A stretch of DNA of 40,016 nucleotides. Origin: Evansella tamaricis (GTDB lineage Bacteria > Bacillota > Bacilli > Bacillales > Salisediminibacteriaceae). Shown piece by piece: positions 7,304 to 15,362 of the stretch (position 1 is its first letter; the number at the start of each line of letters is the position of its first letter). The stretch covers positions 1 to 40,016 of the forward strand of contig NZ_JAHQCS010000090.1 in the NCBI RefSeq assembly GCF_019042215.1, in the 5' to 3' direction. The translations under genes were made by a program, and so were the position numbers. Under the pieces are notes generated by a model. That model saw only the letters and a program-made list of their open reading frames with translations. It was not told the origin of the DNA and searched no databases.

Positions 7304-8116
7304 GTGAGTGTAAATATGGAACAGCTCGTAGAACAAATTACGACTCAAGTCATGCAGAAAATCTCTAATACCACCGAAGAAAAAGGTGGTGGGGAAAAAT
7401 CAAATGTAGTCCAAGGGGTTTCTAGTCCTTATCAGTCAGCTTTAGTAACTGGGGCACAGATTGCGAGAATGATCGATCATACATTATTAAAGCCTGACAG
7501 TACAAAGGATCAAATTATTACTCTATGTAAAGATGCCATAGAATACAATTTTGCCACAGTTTGTGTGAATCCATTTTGGGTTTCATTAGCAGCGAAGGAG
7601 TTGGCAGGATCCAATGTTGGGATAACAACGGTAGTTGGTTTTCCCCTGGGGTCCACGAGTACGTTTACAAAAATTTCGGAATCTCGGGATGCATTAGCGG
7701 CAGGAGCCACCGAAATCGATATGGTTATAAATGTTGGTGCATTAAAATCAGGTGACTATGAGGTTGTAAAAAAGGATATAGAAGGTGTTGTATTAGCTGT
7801 AAACGGTCAAGCGGTGGTCAAGGTCATCATTGAAACGGGTTATTTGACAGAAGAGGAAAAGAAAAAAGCTTGCATGCTGGCAAAAATGGCCGGTGCTGAT
7901 TTCGTGAAAACCTCCACTGGATTCGGACCTGGCTGTGCTACTCCGGAAGATATTAAACTCATGAGGGAAGCGGTAGGACCAGACCTAGGTGTGAAAGCAT
8001 CTGCCTGTGTAAGAGATTTAGACACAGCAAGGAAAATGATAGCGGCAGGTGCCACAAGAATTGGGGCCAGTTCTGGAAAAGAGATTGTGAAGGGAAAAAC
8101 GGGGTCCGGATATTAA
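7304..8116 (+). CDS. deoC: Deoxyribose-phosphate aldolase with encapsulation-type N-terminus
   Basis: DeoC cleaves 2-deoxyribose-5-phosphate to acetaldehyde and glyceraldehyde-3-phosphate. GTG 7304 is chosen because GGAGG (7291-7295) lies 8 nt upstream, giving 270 aa. The DERA core starts near residue 45 ([13 protein letters not shown]). Catalytic residues by E. coli alignment are D139 (EIDMVINVG), K173 (VKVIIETGY, Schiff base) and K231 (GVKAS). KTSTGF is present. The phosphate loop normally reading K-x-x-G-G-V-R is K-A-S-A-C-V-R (A234, C235), which is unusual. Residues 4-20 ([17 protein letters not shown]) form an encapsulation-type helix followed by a Gly-rich linker. As last gene it probably supplies the aldehyde that the compartment contains. 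Confidence 0.95.
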   Translation: MSVNMEQLVEQITTQVMQKISNTTEEKGGGEKSNVVQGVSSPYQSALVTGAQIARMIDHTLLKPDSTKDQIITLCKDAIEYNFATVCVNPFWVSLAAKELAGSNVGITTVVGFPLGSTSTFTKISESRDALAAGATEIDMVINVGALKSGDYEVVKKDIEGVVLAVNGQAVVKVIIETGYLTEEEKKKACMLAKMAGADFVKTSTGFGPGCATPEDIKLMREAVGPDLGVKASACVRDLDTARKMIAAGATRIGASSGKEIVKGKTGSGY

Positions 8117-8219
8117 TAAATATAATCCATTCGGACACTATCGGGGCGAAATAGATCCCGCAAAAAAGCAAGGCTGTGTAAATGAAGGCGGTTGTCCAAA
8201 AAGATGTTGTACCTTTTCT

Positions 8220-8251
8220 AAGCTGGTTGCAAATGATGCAACCGGCTTTTT
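8220..8251 (+). terminator. Rho-independent terminator of the BMC operon
   Basis: AAGCTGGTTGCA (8220-8231) pairs with TGCAACCGGCTT (8237-8248) over a 5-nt loop, with one G-U pair, and runs into TTTTT. It ends the operon about 100 nt after deoC. Confidence 0.8.
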
Positions 8252-8370
8252 AGGTAAGTGAATTAATAAGTTTTGGCACCATCGGGTAGCCACAGGACTT
8301 GGCGTTTGCCCGATGGTCGGATCCACTTCTTCGAAAAATACATATAGGTGTTGTGCACTTTTAGAAAAGA

Positions 8371-8424
8371 TTTGAATGAATCAAATTCATAACGGATTCA
8401 AAAGAGGTATACTATCTATATAAT
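8371..8424 (+). promoter_or_regulatory. Palindrome and likely promoter of the lyxose isomerase gene
   Basis: TTTGAAT (8371-8377) and ATTCAAA (8396-8402) form an inverted repeat; a smaller ATGAA-N5-TTCAT palindrome lies inside it. TATAAT (8419-8424) is a plausible -10; no good -35 exists at 17 bp, as expected for a regulated promoter. Which protein binds is unknown. Confidence 0.4.
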
Positions 8425-8494
8425 GTAATGTTGCTTAAGGTTGGCCAGGTAGATATACTATTAATTGCATAAATGCATGTATTAAGGAGCTGGA

Positions 8495-9178
8495 ATGATG
8501 AAGCGTTCAGAGATAAATAATCTAATGCGAGATGCGATTGAATTTATTGAAAAGATGAATTTCAAACTGCCTCCTTTTGCCTACTGGAATGCAAAAGAGT
8601 GGGAAACAAAAGGTAGAGACTATGATGAAATAAGAGATAATTACCTCGGGTGGGATATTACGGATTTTGGCAGTGGTGATTTCAAGAAAAAGGGTCTCCT
8701 TTTATTTACAATCCGTAACGGGAATTTAAACAATGACAACTATATTAAATCGTATGCAGAAAAATTGTTAATTGTAGAAGAAGAACAAATTACTCCACTT
8801 CATTTTCATTGGAATAAAATGGAAGATATTATTAATCGTGGTGGGGGAAATCTATGTGTCCAGCTTTATAACTCAACAGAAGAGGAAGGACTTGCAGATA
8901 CGCCTGTACAAGTTTCAGTTGATGGCCGTATTTTAACAGTTCCTGCTGGAGGTGTCGTTACTTTAACTCCTGGTGAAAGTATAACGTTACCTGTCGGTAT
9001 GTATCATAAGTTTTGGGGAGAAAAGGGGACAGGGAAAGTTCTGGTAGGAGAAGTTTCGATGGTAAATGATGATTTTACGGATAACAAGTTCTATGAAGAA
9101 GTGGGAAGATTTGCTGAGATAGAAGAAGATGAAGAACCATTATACTTATTAGGAAATGAATATAGAGCTGGGAAATAA
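8495..9178 (+). CDS. D-lyxose isomerase (DUF1498 cupin family)
   Basis: It interconverts D-lyxose and D-xylulose in the cytoplasm. The 227-aa protein is the family's normal length and has a cupin metal site: HFHWNKMED (H103, H105, E110) and GMYHKFWG (H171), with INRGGGNL between strands, as in the YdaE-type lyxose isomerases of Bacillus. AAGGAG precedes the ATG by about 6 nt. It is separated from the BMC operon by a terminator and has its own promoter region. It could feed pentoses towards the local sugar-phosphate enzymes, but a metabolic link is inferred only from proximity. Family assignment is firm; the natural substrate may be another aldose. Confidence 0.85.
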   Translation: MMKRSEINNLMRDAIEFIEKMNFKLPPFAYWNAKEWETKGRDYDEIRDNYLGWDITDFGSGDFKKKGLLLFTIRNGNLNNDNYIKSYAEKLLIVEEEQITPLHFHWNKMEDIINRGGGNLCVQLYNSTEEEGLADTPVQVSVDGRILTVPAGGVVTLTPGESITLPVGMYHKFWGEKGTGKVLVGEVSMVNDDFTDNKFYEEVGRFAEIEEDEEPLYLLGNEYRAGK

Positions 9179-9286
9179 GTGGAAATGATTATTGGTTGTC
9201 TTTTGTTTTTCCCTTACGGTACTAAAACAAGATTGAACTGGTTGTGTGTTTAGTGTTTGCTAGAAGTCATGTTGCTTTATTTAAAA

Positions 9287-9331
9287 GGGGAGGGGGAACG
9301 GATAGAGTAATCTATTCGTATACCCCTCCCC
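9287..9331. terminator. Bidirectional terminator between convergent genes
   Basis: GGGGAGGGG (9287-9295) pairs with CCCCTCCCC (9323-9331), and inside it ACGGATAG (9298-9305) pairs with CTATTCGT (9312-9319). The stem is flanked by A-rich sequence on the left and T-rich on the right. It lies between a + gene ending at 9178 and a - gene ending at 9380. Confidence 0.8.
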
Positions 9332-9379
9332 CTCTTTCATTATTCTAGAGAAATACGTCTATGTTTTTCCAAAGAATCT

Positions 9380-10579
9380 TTAATAAATCGGAATGAATCG
9401 TTCTACTATGTCGTATTCGAATTTGTCGGTGCAGTTGTTCATGATCAGGTTGATACTGTCGCCGATAAATTCGAAAGTGATACCGCAGCTTCCGTTGGAA
9501 TATTGTCCTTTGTCATTGATGATGGAGGCGGTTCCGTTTAAGTTGTCTTCGTCGTACCCGTTCCAGCCGCCCCCGTCTTCGTCGTCGATCCAGTAGGAAT
9601 GGAAGTGCATCAAGTGGAAATCAAATTTGTCCCCTTGGAAGTTACTTAGTGTTAACATGGTGCCCGCGTGGTTTCCGGACATTTCACTGCGATAGTCACC
9701 GGACCAGAAGGAGAAGTCATTATTTGTTTCTGCAACTGGTTCAGGTGGTGCTGCATGACGGGCGGCATAGAAAGCTTCATAAGCTTCAAAAGTACTTTTT
9801 TGATAGGTACTTTCGTATCCATAGAGTGTGACGGAGATCGTATCGTTTGAATGGATGACTACGTCTAACATCAATTCTGGATCCACTTGGTAAAGGTAGT
9901 TATCAATTAGGTGAAGCTGAATGGCTGTGTCGTTCATTTCGTGGAGGACAAAGGAATAAATGGAGTCCTCTTCACCATTATGAAAATGGACTTCCCCTTC
10001 CTTGTCTCCAGTAAGCTGGAAACTTAAATAATCACTTTCCTCATCTTCGAGCCAGTAGCCATCTAGATCTTCAAGACTAAAGAGTGGTGGTTGTTCCTCG
10101 AAGTAATTTGTGAAGGCTTCTTCATTTGACTGGGAAAAAACGGTGGCGTTTGTGCCATTCAGGACCATCAGGGATGATTCGTTTAGAAATTCAAAGGTAA
10201 TGGTTTCTGATCCGTTCCACGGGGCATTTTCGTTTCCAGTCATTTCATTGATCAGGAAAGCGGTCGCCCGGGTACTATTGATAGTTTCCTCCATTTTAAA
10301 GGTATAGGCACTGTTATCTGTTTCGGTCGTTAAGACCATTTCCCCAACCTCTTCCCCTTTGAAGGTGATATGAAGAAAGGTGGTTCCATCTGCACCGTCT
10401 TCATGGAGCCAGTATCCGGATAATTGTTCGGTGGGGAAGTTGTCCGTTAGTTCCTCTGACGAACCGGTGGCATCATCCGCTTCTGCTTCTGAATTTGAAG
10501 AGCAGGCAGATATGATAAGCATGGTGAAAAATAAGGTTGTGATGATTGCTAGATAATGGATAGTTTTTTTGATAGTCAT
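9380..10579 (-). CDS. Lipoprotein with repeated beta-rich modules, function unknown
   Basis: The 399-aa protein has a lipoprotein signal peptide with lipobox ISAC (C26), then an acidic linker. At least two modules begin with a similar motif, LSGYWLHEDGADG (near 54) and LDGYWLEDEESD (near 172), each followed by about 100 residues of strand-rich sequence, and a third (FWSGDYRSEMSGNHAGTM, from about 292) ends in CGITFEFIGDSINLIMNNC. The third module resembles the C-terminus of the lipoprotein encoded at 15363, so they may share a small lipocalin-like barrel. AAAGGA lies 7 nt before the ATG. Extracytoplasmic location is clear; role unknown. Confidence 0.8.
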   Translation of the reverse strand: MTIKKTIHYLAIITTLFFTMLIISACSSNSEAEADDATGSSEELTDNFPTEQLSGYWLHEDGADGTTFLHITFKGEEVGEMVLTTETDNSAYTFKMEETINSTRATAFLINEMTGNENAPWNGSETITFEFLNESSLMVLNGTNATVFSQSNEEAFTNYFEEQPPLFSLEDLDGYWLEDEESDYLSFQLTGDKEGEVHFHNGEEDSIYSFVLHEMNDTAIQLHLIDNYLYQVDPELMLDVVIHSNDTISVTLYGYESTYQKSTFEAYEAFYAARHAAPPEPVAETNNDFSFWSGDYRSEMSGNHAGTMLTLSNFQGDKFDFHLMHFHSYWIDDEDGGGWNGYDEDNLNGTASIINDKGQYSNGSCGITFEFIGDSINLIMNNCTDKFEYDIVERFIPIY

Positions 10580-10824
10580 AATAGTTCCTTTCTTACTGGT
10601 TTTTTAAGTTTTAGTTGTGTTCTTGTGGTTTTTGTTGTGTCATGACCTGGTTCCTTGCTGGTCAGTGTCGAGAATAACATGTAAATGATGAAAGATGAGT
10701 TCACTAATTTCATTATCTTATGAAAAAAACTAGTAGTCTATTAGAAAATGAAGGGTATAGAAAAATGAATGGAATTGGACTAGATGGAGGGGATGTTTCA
10801 AACAGCAAGTAGAAAGTTTTTAGT

Positions 10825-10920
10825 TATCAAATAGAACAGGGAAAAAAATTCTTAAGTTTGCGAATAGAACAGGAAGGAAATTCTTAAGTTGGCGAATCAA
10901 ACAGGAAGGAAAATCAGGTT
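10825..10920. repeat. Three degenerate tandem repeats of about 32 bp
   Basis: Units start near 10825, 10860 and 10892, sharing CGAAT(A/C)(G/A)AACAGG.AGGAAA and TTCTTAAGTT. The third unit is the most diverged at its end. No palindrome within the unit and no coding frame was evident. Confidence 0.6.
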
Positions 10921-10950
10921 GGATCATGGAGGGAAGTAGTAATTAAATTG

Positions 10951-10988
10951 AAGACTGGTCATGAAGCATGTAAGCGGTGACCAGTCTT
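10951..10988 (-). terminator. Hairpin downstream of the two-TM protein gene
   Basis: AAGACTGGTCA (10951-10961) and TGACCAGTCTT (10978-10988) form a perfect 11-bp stem with a 16-nt loop. On the - strand it lies about 60 nt after the stop at 11048 and is followed by CAATTTAATT, a weak U-tract, so termination is plausible. Confidence 0.5.
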
Positions 10989-11047
10989 GGCATAAACGTA
11001 AATATGGACGTTAATAATAACATGTTTTCAGGTGGTGTGGGGGTGGC

Positions 11048-12205
11048 TCACCCTACTTGGTGTTTTTGTGTAAGCTCCTTTGTTTGTTCCTTCTCAGAGG
11101 CTTTATGCTCATCCCAGATAAACACACAACCCGATCTGGGCAGTACCCATTTGCTCAATTCTATTTTCACAATGTTGTTCGGTAAGTAATTAATCGCTTC
11201 GCTGTCATCGAAGAATGGGATCGGTACGATGCGGGCATTTTTATCCGCATGAGTGAACAATATATCCACATGTTGAGTAGGTTCCGAAACGATGGCGATG
11301 AATTTTTTAATGGTTTTTAGCTGTGGCATTCGGAATTTATACTTGAATTTATACTCTTTATCTGGTGTAGCCTCAATGGTATGGTCGAAATGAAATTGAA
11401 GATAAAATCCGTTTGCTGCGTTTTCCACTTCGAAATCGAGAGGCTGATCGTTCAGTTCGAATTTGAAATTTAAGGCTTCATTAATAAAGTTCTTTAGTTG
11501 TTCGTTCGTGAGCTGTTGAAGAATATGTTTTTCTTTTTCTCCAATAAACAGGTTTTCCCTAAAGAACACTCCTTCTCCCTTAAAAAGTTCTTCTAAATCA
11601 CTTTCCCAATAAGAAAACCCTGCAGTGATCCTTCGCTTCCTGAGCTGAAACACGTTCATGTTCCGAAAAAAAGATAAATCCTCTTCGACCCAGTAATAAT
11701 CGTCACTAGTAAACGTAAGGTCGTTAATTTGTTTGAAGTGAAGATCGTCTTCTACAGAATAACAAATGTGATATTTAAAGTTCCTGCGAAAGTTATATTT
11801 GTTTTCTAAATAAGGTGCGATTAAAGTAGTATAAAGCATTTTCCCTTCTTCTTCCCCAAGGAGAGATTCAGTGGATGTTTTGATAAATGATTTTCTGGAA
11901 TCTGTGGAGAATCGCTCCAGAATATCTTTATTCAACATAAATGCCTTCGAGATACTATCGGAAATTTCAATTTTTTGGTGAGACTTCGTGACATAATCAT
12001 AGATTAAGTTGAACAAGACGAGTGGGATCATGACACTAATGAGGGAAGTGATGATATTGATATAAAGACTCTCCCATGTGACTGTCCCAAATACGACATT
12101 AAGTAAGACTACAAGAAGTAATAATAGTATAAGAACGAAGAAAAATAGCAGGGTAATATTTTTAAAGGATTTGTTTGATTCTGTTTTTACATCGAACCCC
12201 TTCAA
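11048..12205 (-). CDS. Two-TM membrane protein with large cytoplasmic beta-rich domain, unknown
   Basis: The 385-aa protein has two N-terminal membrane segments (about residues 17-40, a Leu/Val run, and 45-70), then a short helical linker (about 72-110) and a large soluble domain rich in alternating strands (KYHICYSVEDD, YYWVEEDLSFFRN, FYLQFHFDHT, EYKFKYKFRMP, KIELSKWVLPRSGCVFIWDE). I recognise no catalytic motif. The start is TTG, supported by GGAGG seven bases upstream (12213-12217 on this strand). Two TMs plus a beta-rich domain recall CBASS-type 2TM-beta effectors, but no cyclase or other defence gene is adjacent, so this is only a shape resemblance. Confidence 0.75.
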   Translation of the reverse strand: MKGFDVKTESNKSFKNITLLFFFVLILLLLLVVLLNVVFGTVTWESLYINIITSLISVMIPLVLFNLIYDYVTKSHQKIEISDSISKAFMLNKDILERFSTDSRKSFIKTSTESLLGEEEGKMLYTTLIAPYLENKYNFRRNFKYHICYSVEDDLHFKQINDLTFTSDDYYWVEEDLSFFRNMNVFQLRKRRITAGFSYWESDLEELFKGEGVFFRENLFIGEKEKHILQQLTNEQLKNFINEALNFKFELNDQPLDFEVENAANGFYLQFHFDHTIEATPDKEYKFKYKFRMPQLKTIKKFIAIVSEPTQHVDILFTHADKNARIVPIPFFDDSEAINYLPNNIVKIELSKWVLPRSGCVFIWDEHKASEKEQTKELTQKHQVG

Positions 12206-12249
12206 GTGAATACCTCCAATCCAATTTTGAAACTACGGTTGTTTTTGCA

Positions 12250-12996
12250 CTACTTACCAGGATCTTGAAATGAAATCTTTGGTGCTGGTGCAACCCCATA
12301 TTTAGCATGTCCTGTTCCCGAAAGCTCTCCGTGCCACTGATTTCCATAATCAAAGTGCCACCATTCATGTACATAGCTTGTAAATCCAGATTCCCTCATG
12401 ATCCAATAGAGCAGGCGGCGGTTTTCGAGAGCCTGTTGTTCTTTTGGATGGAGCGTTTTGGAGAGAGCTAGATTTTCGAAAAAACGAGTACTCGCTTTTT
12501 CTGAAAAGTCATCAAACTCCGTCCCCATTTCAATAGGATTGCCATCGGAGCCAGCAATTGTTAAGTCGACGGAACCTCCTGTCAGGTGAGGGGATGGTGC
12601 GAATTCGCGGATAGACGGTAATGATACGTATTTTTTCACCAAACTTTCCAATTGGGAATCATTAAAATCGGGAAATTCGTTCTTCTTTTTTTCGTAAAAA
12701 GATGTGTATAAGAAGTTCTGTACCTTGTATGGCCGATAACCATCCCATATAAGAAGGCTGTATTGATCAGGGAGGAGGGCAGCAGCACGGATTAATCGTT
12801 CAACTACCTCTTCTCTCACATAACAATCCTTCAACGATCCAGGGATATTTTCTAAAAAATACATCGAATTCACTAATAGTTTAGGAGAGTTAAGGCTCCG
12901 AATACCGACTAGCGGCTCATTATTTTCGTAGATGGATATAGATGCCCAATCAGTAGGTGATTGAATGGGAGGGATTGGCTTGTAACGCGCATCCAT
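12250..12996 (-). CDS. D-alanyl-D-alanine dipeptidase (VanX/DdpX family, M15D)
   Basis: It hydrolyses D-Ala-D-Ala using zinc. The zinc and catalytic residues are visible: SPHLTGGSVD (H137, D144) and EWWHFDYG (E211, H214), with DGYRPYKVQ (R88) also family-typical. The frame is open to 13029, but ATG 12996 has AGGAGG 7 nt upstream and gives 248 aa. No VanH, VanA ligase or VanRS genes are nearby and no signal peptide is seen, so it is more likely a peptidoglycan-recycling or D-Ala nutrition enzyme than glycopeptide resistance (inference). Confidence 0.92.
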   Translation of the reverse strand: MDARYKPIPPIQSPTDWASISIYENNEPLVGIRSLNSPKLLVNSMYFLENIPGSLKDCYVREEVVERLIRAAALLPDQYSLLIWDGYRPYKVQNFLYTSFYEKKKNEFPDFNDSQLESLVKKYVSLPSIREFAPSPHLTGGSVDLTIAGSDGNPIEMGTEFDDFSEKASTRFFENLALSKTLHPKEQQALENRRLLYWIMRESGFTSYVHEWWHFDYGNQWHGELSGTGHAKYGVAPAPKISFQDPGK

Positions 12997-13304
12997 AATC
13001 ATTCCTCCTGTCCAAGATAATATGAACACATTATACCATACCTCAAGCCCCCGGCGAGGTGCCTGTCACCTCCCGGAATTTGTCGAAAAGTCCTATTCTA
13101 AAATGACTACATCTCCTTTACTATATAGAATTGTAGTCAAGACCAGTCCCAGTGTTTCCTTATCCTCGATGGTGTCTTTCTCATACACCTCTTATGGAAC
13201 TGACTTATTCTTATCCCTTCTATTTTTTCATTGTACTCAAAATACCTTCGGCGAAAATGAAAGAGTTATTTTCCAATCCTACGAAAGAAAGAGAGAGAGA
13301 ATAA
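12997..13304. other. Intergenic region with a REP-like palindrome
   Basis: It lies between divergent genes. The recognisable content is the REP-like palindrome at 13057-13087. No convincing promoter or coding frame was identified in the rest, which is T/C-rich on the + strand. Confidence 0.45.
13057..13087. repeat. REP-like palindrome, copy 1
   Basis: AGGTGCCTGTCACCTCCCGG followed by AATTTGTCGAA. The core AGGTG-CCTGT-CACCT is an inverted repeat. A nearly identical copy, including the TTTGTCGAA tail, lies at 36181-36211. From memory this GGTGACAGGCACC motif is a common intergenic repeat in the Bacillus group. Confidence 0.7.
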
Positions 13305-15278
13305 GTGACAAAATGGAAATCTATTCTTTGGTGTCTATGTTTGACATTACTTTTAATCGGTTGTTCTAATAGTGAAATAACCTTAAACGAAGAACCTTCA
13401 GGTATTGGGGAAAGTGTAACTGGAAACTTTGAGACAGCTGTTACTATGGATAATGGAGACGTCAATACTCCCATTTCCATATGGGAGTTGGAAGGAGATA
13501 ATAAACCAAAGTTAAGTGAAAATGGAACGATTACTTTGACGGAGGCAGAAAATTGGATGTGGGGCAGGGCTTGGTTTCATGAGGAAGTAGCTTTGCCATT
13601 TACAATAAACTTCCAATTCCAAATTGGTGGAGGGACAGGAGCAGACGGTCTGACATTTATGTTCTTAAAAGACAGGTATTCCACTTCTGAAAGGGGAGAG
13701 GGTTTAGGGTTCGGCAGTGGTAACGGTTATGCCATTGAATTTGATACATATGAAAATACTCATGATACAAACAATAACCACATTGCCCTTATTAAAGATC
13801 ATGTTGAGAACCACTTAATTCAAGTAGATGATCCTTATTTGAGAGATGATAGATGGCATTTAGTAAGTGTGACAGTTCAAGAGGATAGTGTGGATGTCGT
13901 GATGAATGGAGAAAGATTATTTACGTATACAGGAAAGCTGGACACTTCCTATTCTTCCCTTGGGTTTTCGGCCAGCACAGGTGCGTCCAACGACAGGCAT
14001 CGTGTTCAAGTGTTGAACCTCGATAAGCTGGATGCAAACGGAAATGTTATCGAGCGATTGTTGAATACCTCTGACAATGCATCTAATGGAGGGACGAGTA
14101 TTGAGAGAACAAATAGTAGTGAAAGTAATACCGACACAATAGAAGTTGGGAATGATTCAGAACTTTCGTTTGTTTCTCAAGACTTTGAACTGACATCAGG
14201 TAATGAACTAGATTATAGAGTAGCAATACCCTACCTTTCCTTTAGTGAATCCAAAAAAGGTCTATTTCGAAAGGGAGTAGATGATTATTATCTTTTACCT
14301 TTTGCAACGGTACATATCCAATCCCATGAACATGATGATACGCACAAGATAAACTTCACGCCCCATAAGCAATTTGAGTCATATACGGAATTTTTGAAAT
14401 GTAAGGAGTTTTATAACACAGTGGAGCAATTTGCTTCCAGTATAAATGGGGCAGATGTTTATTGGACATATGATTTTCAAATCTATACAGACAAAGAACT
14501 TGAGGATGTATATAAGCAAATGGCGCAGAATGATGTGTCGGAACAATTTAGTAGAGCCTATGATGTGGAAAAAATGATAGCTGCAGAAACGGCAGGAAAG
14601 GCTGATAAATACGGAAACCGATTTTTTGTGAAAAATAATGTGTTAAGCGTTGGTCTCTATGGGACTATCATTGGTGCGGGAGTGGATATGAAAAGGCACC
14701 TTAATGTGGTGTGGGAAAGTAGACCAAAAGAATTAGTAAATATCATTGCCTATTTGGAAGTTAATTCCCTCATTAACCAAGCAAGGTTCGGCAAAAGTCA
14801 CTACATCAAATTACTAGCTCCATCTGCCGATAAACCGCCAATCGAACATTTACCAGAATACTTTCTTGGTACAGATTTTGAGACTGGTTATTTGCCATTT
14901 GATTTTTATAGTGAATATGTGTGGGGAGAAGGGTTGAGGCCAGCGACGGAACCAGAGCGCTTAAGAGTAGCACTAAATACTTTCTTCTCTGATGAAAAGA
15001 TCACCTCAGACAATTATGGTAAAGATATAACTCTGAATCGAATTGTAACGAAAGGGGATTATGGTAAAGCCGTTGCGTTTTTATACAGTGCACCGTCTCA
15101 TATTTATAATAATATTCTTTCTATTGAGATACCTAAAACAAAGGCAAATCCGTTACCTTTCATTGTGGAGGGGGGAAGTCTGTTTCCAACTCTGGACCCG
15201 AGATTTTTAGCTAATACTCCTACGAGCGGGATTCCTTCCAAGTTACATGAAAGAATTAGAATTAATGAAAAACAATAG
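13305..15278 (+). CDS. Lipoprotein with L-type lectin-like domain and unknown C-terminal domain
   Basis: The 657-aa protein begins with a lipoprotein signal (LLLIGC, C20). About residues 40-245 form a legume-lectin-like domain: ENWMWGRAWF, INFQFQIGGGTGADGLTFMF, GYAIEFDTYEN, NNNHIALI, WHLVSVTVQ and LGFSASTG, all typical of L-type lectin sandwiches that bind sugars. A Ser/Asn-rich linker leads to about 370 residues I do not recognise, with strand-rich and helical parts (VEKMIAAETAGKADKYGNRFF, GLYGTIIGAGVDMKRH). It starts at GTG with a weak purine-rich site. A cell-surface carbohydrate-binding role is inferred from the N-terminal domain only. Confidence 0.82.
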   Translation: MTKWKSILWCLCLTLLLIGCSNSEITLNEEPSGIGESVTGNFETAVTMDNGDVNTPISIWELEGDNKPKLSENGTITLTEAENWMWGRAWFHEEVALPFTINFQFQIGGGTGADGLTFMFLKDRYSTSERGEGLGFGSGNGYAIEFDTYENTHDTNNNHIALIKDHVENHLIQVDDPYLRDDRWHLVSVTVQEDSVDVVMNGERLFTYTGKLDTSYSSLGFSASTGASNDRHRVQVLNLDKLDANGNVIERLLNTSDNASNGGTSIERTNSSESNTDTIEVGNDSELSFVSQDFELTSGNELDYRVAIPYLSFSESKKGLFRKGVDDYYLLPFATVHIQSHEHDDTHKINFTPHKQFESYTEFLKCKEFYNTVEQFASSINGADVYWTYDFQIYTDKELEDVYKQMAQNDVSEQFSRAYDVEKMIAAETAGKADKYGNRFFVKNNVLSVGLYGTIIGAGVDMKRHLNVVWESRPKELVNIIAYLEVNSLINQARFGKSHYIKLLAPSADKPPIEHLPEYFLGTDFETGYLPFDFYSEYVWGEGLRPATEPERLRVALNTFFSDEKITSDNYGKDITLNRIVTKGDYGKAVAFLYSAPSHIYNNILSIEIPKTKANPLPFIVEGGSLFPTLDPRFLANTPTSGIPSKLHERIRINEKQ

Positions 15279-15362
15279 CTAAGCGATTTAACCATGGTTC
15301 GTTCGTGGTCAAGACAATGGATAATTATTCATGAAACGATACAACAAGAGGAGGACATCAAA

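Larger units (their letters stand above)
8117..8494. other. Intergenic region between BMC operon and lyxose isomerase
   Basis: It contains a rho-independent terminator (8220-8251), an inverted repeat ACCATCGGG / CCCGATGGT (8278-8286 and 8309-8317, 22-nt loop) of unknown role, and a promoter-proximal palindrome (8371-8402). No credible gene was seen. Confidence 0.55.
10580..11047. other. Intergenic region with short tandem repeats
   Basis: Between two - strand genes. It holds three degenerate ~32-bp direct repeats (10825-10920) and a hairpin (10951-10988). Several G-rich AGGAAGGAAA blocks are part of the repeats. No credible gene was seen. Confidence 0.5.

Noticed and set aside
12250-12996. 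VanX-type dipeptidase as a sign of a vancomycin resistance cluster
   Set aside because: No VanH, D-Ala-D-Lac ligase or VanRS genes flank it; isolated VanX homologues are common.
13022-13369. 115-aa open frame starting near the REP palindrome
   Set aside because: It runs through the palindrome and into the lectin lipoprotein gene in another frame, with no ribosome binding site or protein features.
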